From Bacteroidales bacterium (GTDB taxonomy: Bacteria; Bacteroidota; Bacteroidia; Bacteroidales; UBA10428): a stretch of DNA of 32,102 nucleotides. A program made the position numbers and the translations under genes. This document shows positions 30,477 through 32,102 of the stretch, one piece after another (the first letter of the stretch is position 1; each line of letters begins with the position of its first letter). The stretch spans positions 1 through 32,102 of the forward strand of contig JAFGKY010000155.1 in assembly GCA_016928305.1 (NCBI GenBank). The letters are read 5' to 3'. The notes below the pieces were generated by a model that saw nothing but the letters and a program-made list of their open reading frames with translations, had not been told where the DNA came from and did not search any database.

Positions 30477-32102
30477 ATGAAGATAATTGCATCCTCCTTC
30501 ATCATAATCATTTTTTCAGCTTTTACACTAAAAGCACAAATTCCAACCGATGGACTTATAGCCTATTATCCCTTCAACGGCAATGCCAATGATGAAAGTG
30601 GTAACGGGATCAATGCCATTTTTTACCTGGTAACTTTCACAACCGACCGGTGCGGCATATCCAACAGTGCTTGTTATTTTAATGGTTCGGATAATTACAT
30701 ATCCCTGCCTCCGGCTAATTTTGTCGGTTTGAACGAATACACCTATTCACTCTGGATGAGAGTAACTTCACTCCCCTCCTCTTCCATTGACGGCTGGATA
30801 ATGTTTGCCGTAGGATCTTCCGCAGAAAGCTATGAACAAGCCTTTTCAATTCACCCTGACGGATCGCTGTTCGGAGGCAGTTACAATATAGGTAATAATC
30901 CTGTTCTGACCATGGTTCAGACAATACCTGTTCAGACCGGCCAGTGGATACACGGCGTGCTGATCCGGGACAACCTAAGGTTAAGGATATACCTTAACGG
31001 TAACCGGATGACGAATATATTAACTACGGATACGCTTATAAACGGACAACCGGCGAATTATGGATCGGGCGCTCATGCCGCCATTATCGGCGGAAGGTCA
31101 AATCTGACCAGTCATAATTTCTTCAGGGGTGATCTTGATGATATACGGATATACAATCGCGCATTAAGTGATGAAGAAGTATTGCAACTGTACTATACGA
31201 AATGTACATTAAGGGAAATAAACGGCGAAACTGAAGTATGCCAGGGACAGCAACAGGTTGCTTATTTCATCGATCCGCCGGAAGGCGCAACCGGTTACTC
31301 CTGGGATTATAGCGGAACCGGAGTCGTTATTCATGGAGATAGCAACAGTGTAACCATCGACTTTTCGGCTAATGCCACAAGCGGATCCCTGACAGTAACG
31401 GTCACCGGGGAAAATATGGGAATCCAATCCCGGTCGCTTCCTGTTACCGTTTATTCATTACCCTCCAATGCAGGTACAATAAGCGGAAATAATGATGTCT
31501 GTCAGGGACAAGACGGAATATCCTATACCGTTCCCGAAATTGAAGATGCTGCATTGTACCATTGGCATTATAGCGGTAATGGAGCCTCTATTACAGGAAG
31601 TACAAACAGTATCCTGATTGACTTTGCAGATGATGCTGCCAGTGGAAATCTTACGGTATACGGCAGCAATGTTTGCGGGAATGGACTGCAGTCTGCTGAA
31701 TTTCCTGTAAGTGTGGGTTCAGCTCCTGCTGATGCCGGTACTATCACGGGAGAAAACGCGGTTTGTCTGGATCAGTATGGTGTTACCTATTCCGTGCCTG
31801 TTATTCCTGGTGCAACGGAATATGTGTGGGATTACGGTGGTAGCGGCATCAATATTAACGGGAGTTCAAACAGCATAACGATTGATTTTTCTGATGATGC
31901 AACTGGAGGAAACCTAACCGTTACAGGCAGGAACAGCTGCGGAGATGGTACACCATCAGCCAATTTCCAGATCGTTGTGAACACCTGTGAAGATCCGGTT
32001 GATATCCATATTCCGAATTCCTTTTCTCCAAACGGAGACGGTATAAACGATTTCTTTGTAATCAGGGGCCTGACAGAAAATTCAAAGCTGAAGATCTTTA
32101 AC
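30477..32102 (+). CDS. LamG/PKD-like adhesin with T9SS type B sorting domain (3' end outside window)
   Basis: Starts at ATG 30477 and is open to the right edge (542 codons seen). A signal peptide (MKIIASSFIIIIFSAFTLKA) is followed by a LamG/concanavalin-like domain (about 24-238: LIAYYPFNGNANDESGNGIN, GDLDDIRIYNRALSDEEV). Then come three repeats of 87-88 residues beginning at V254, V341 and V429 (VCQGQ, VCQGQ, VCLDQ), each with a SWDYSG/HWHYSG/VWDYGG strand and a conserved SxTIDFxxxAxxGxLTV segment, PKD-like surface domains. The end has IPNSFSPNGDGINDFFVIRG, the CHU_C/gliding type B sorting domain. It directly follows the PorP/SprF gene. A surface adhesin or gliding-type protein is likely. 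Confidence 0.9.
   Translation, partial: MKIIASSFIIIIFSAFTLKAQIPTDGLIAYYPFNGNANDESGNGINAIFYLVTFTTDRCGISNSACYFNGSDNYISLPPANFVGLNEYTYSLWMRVTSLPSSSIDGWIMFAVGSSAESYEQAFSIHPDGSLFGGSYNIGNNPVLTMVQTIPVQTGQWIHGVLIRDNLRLRIYLNGNRMTNILTTDTLINGQPANYGSGAHAAIIGGRSNLTSHNFFRGDLDDIRIYNRALSDEEVLQLYYTKCTLREINGETEVCQGQQQVAYFIDPPEGATGYSWDYSGTGVVIHGDSNSVTIDFSANATSGSLTVTVTGENMGIQSRSLPVTVYSLPSNAGTISGNNDVCQGQDGISYTVPEIEDAALYHWHYSGNGASITGSTNSILIDFADDAASGNLTVYGSNVCGNGLQSAEFPVSVGSAPADAGTITGENAVCLDQYGVTYSVPVIPGATEYVWDYGGSGININGSSNSITIDFSDDATGGNLTVTGRNSCGDGTPSANFQIVVNTCEDPVDIHIPNSFSPNGDGINDFFVIRGLTENSKLKIFN

Noticed and set aside
1..32102. CRISPR arrays, tRNA or rRNA genes, transposase genes
   Set aside because: I inspected all gene-free stretches and found no regularly spaced direct repeats, no tRNA-like cloverleaf, no rRNA segment and no transposase-like protein.

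Overview
The window reads as chromosomal DNA of a member of the Bacteroidota. The evidence is secreted proteins with type IX secretion (T9SS) C-terminal sorting domains of both type A and type B, a PorP/SprF-family protein, a DUF6443/RHS protein, moderately AT-rich sequence, weak Shine-Dalgarno signals and several GTG/TTG starts. I cannot name the genus.

Layout. (1) About 1-7.7 kb, minus strand: an N-terminal RHS/YD-repeat surface protein, a T9SS-sorted beta-helix protein, and a DUF6443 RHS protein cut by the left edge at its core domain. (2) A small HTH protein at 7.9-8.1 kb, then a repeat- and hairpin-rich spacer. (3) About 8.5-15.8 kb, minus strand: a tightly packed type II polyketide/fatty-acid-like operon of the arylpolyene/flexirubin kind. 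In transcription order it holds a hotdog thioesterase, a ketosynthase (KS), a half-length KS-like protein without the nucleophile, an ACP, a second KS, a chain-length-factor-like KS without its triad, a NodB-type deacetylase, a LolA-like carrier, a lipoprotein, and a FabZ-like dehydratase with Gln at the acid position. (4) 16.1-17.4 kb: a secreted superoxide-reductase-like protein, a tiny two-helix membrane protein with two His on one helix, and an unknown secreted protein. (5) 17.6-25.2 kb, minus strand: nadB followed at 3-24 bp spacing by two CrtI-like FAD oxidoreductases, a membrane-anchored Ntn (C45-type) acyltransferase/hydrolase and a PaaK-like adenylate-forming ligase. (6) 25.6-32.1 kb, plus strand: glycyl-tRNA synthetase, a T9SS-secreted protein, a sugar-nucleotide epimerase, a PorP/SprF protein, and a LamG/PKD-like adhesin with a type B sorting domain cut by the right edge.

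How the parts may work together (inference): the KS set, ACP and dehydratase would build a polyene acyl chain. The CrtI-like enzymes, ligase and Ntn enzyme would oxidise, activate and transfer acyl groups. The LolA-like protein and lipoprotein would carry a lipid-like product to the outer membrane. The window lacks an obvious ketoreductase, MMPL exporter, aromatic ammonia-lyase and DarA/DarB genes, so it is either an incomplete or a divergent version of the known clusters.

The least expected signals are: a 77-bp repeat present twice in inverted orientation (70/77 identical), whose second copy forms most of a 44-codon upstream ORF that ends in an ATGA overlap with the glycyl-tRNA synthetase start; the KS-like proteins without nucleophiles; and the superoxide-reductase-like protein without its first His ligand, paired with a possible mini-cytochrome.
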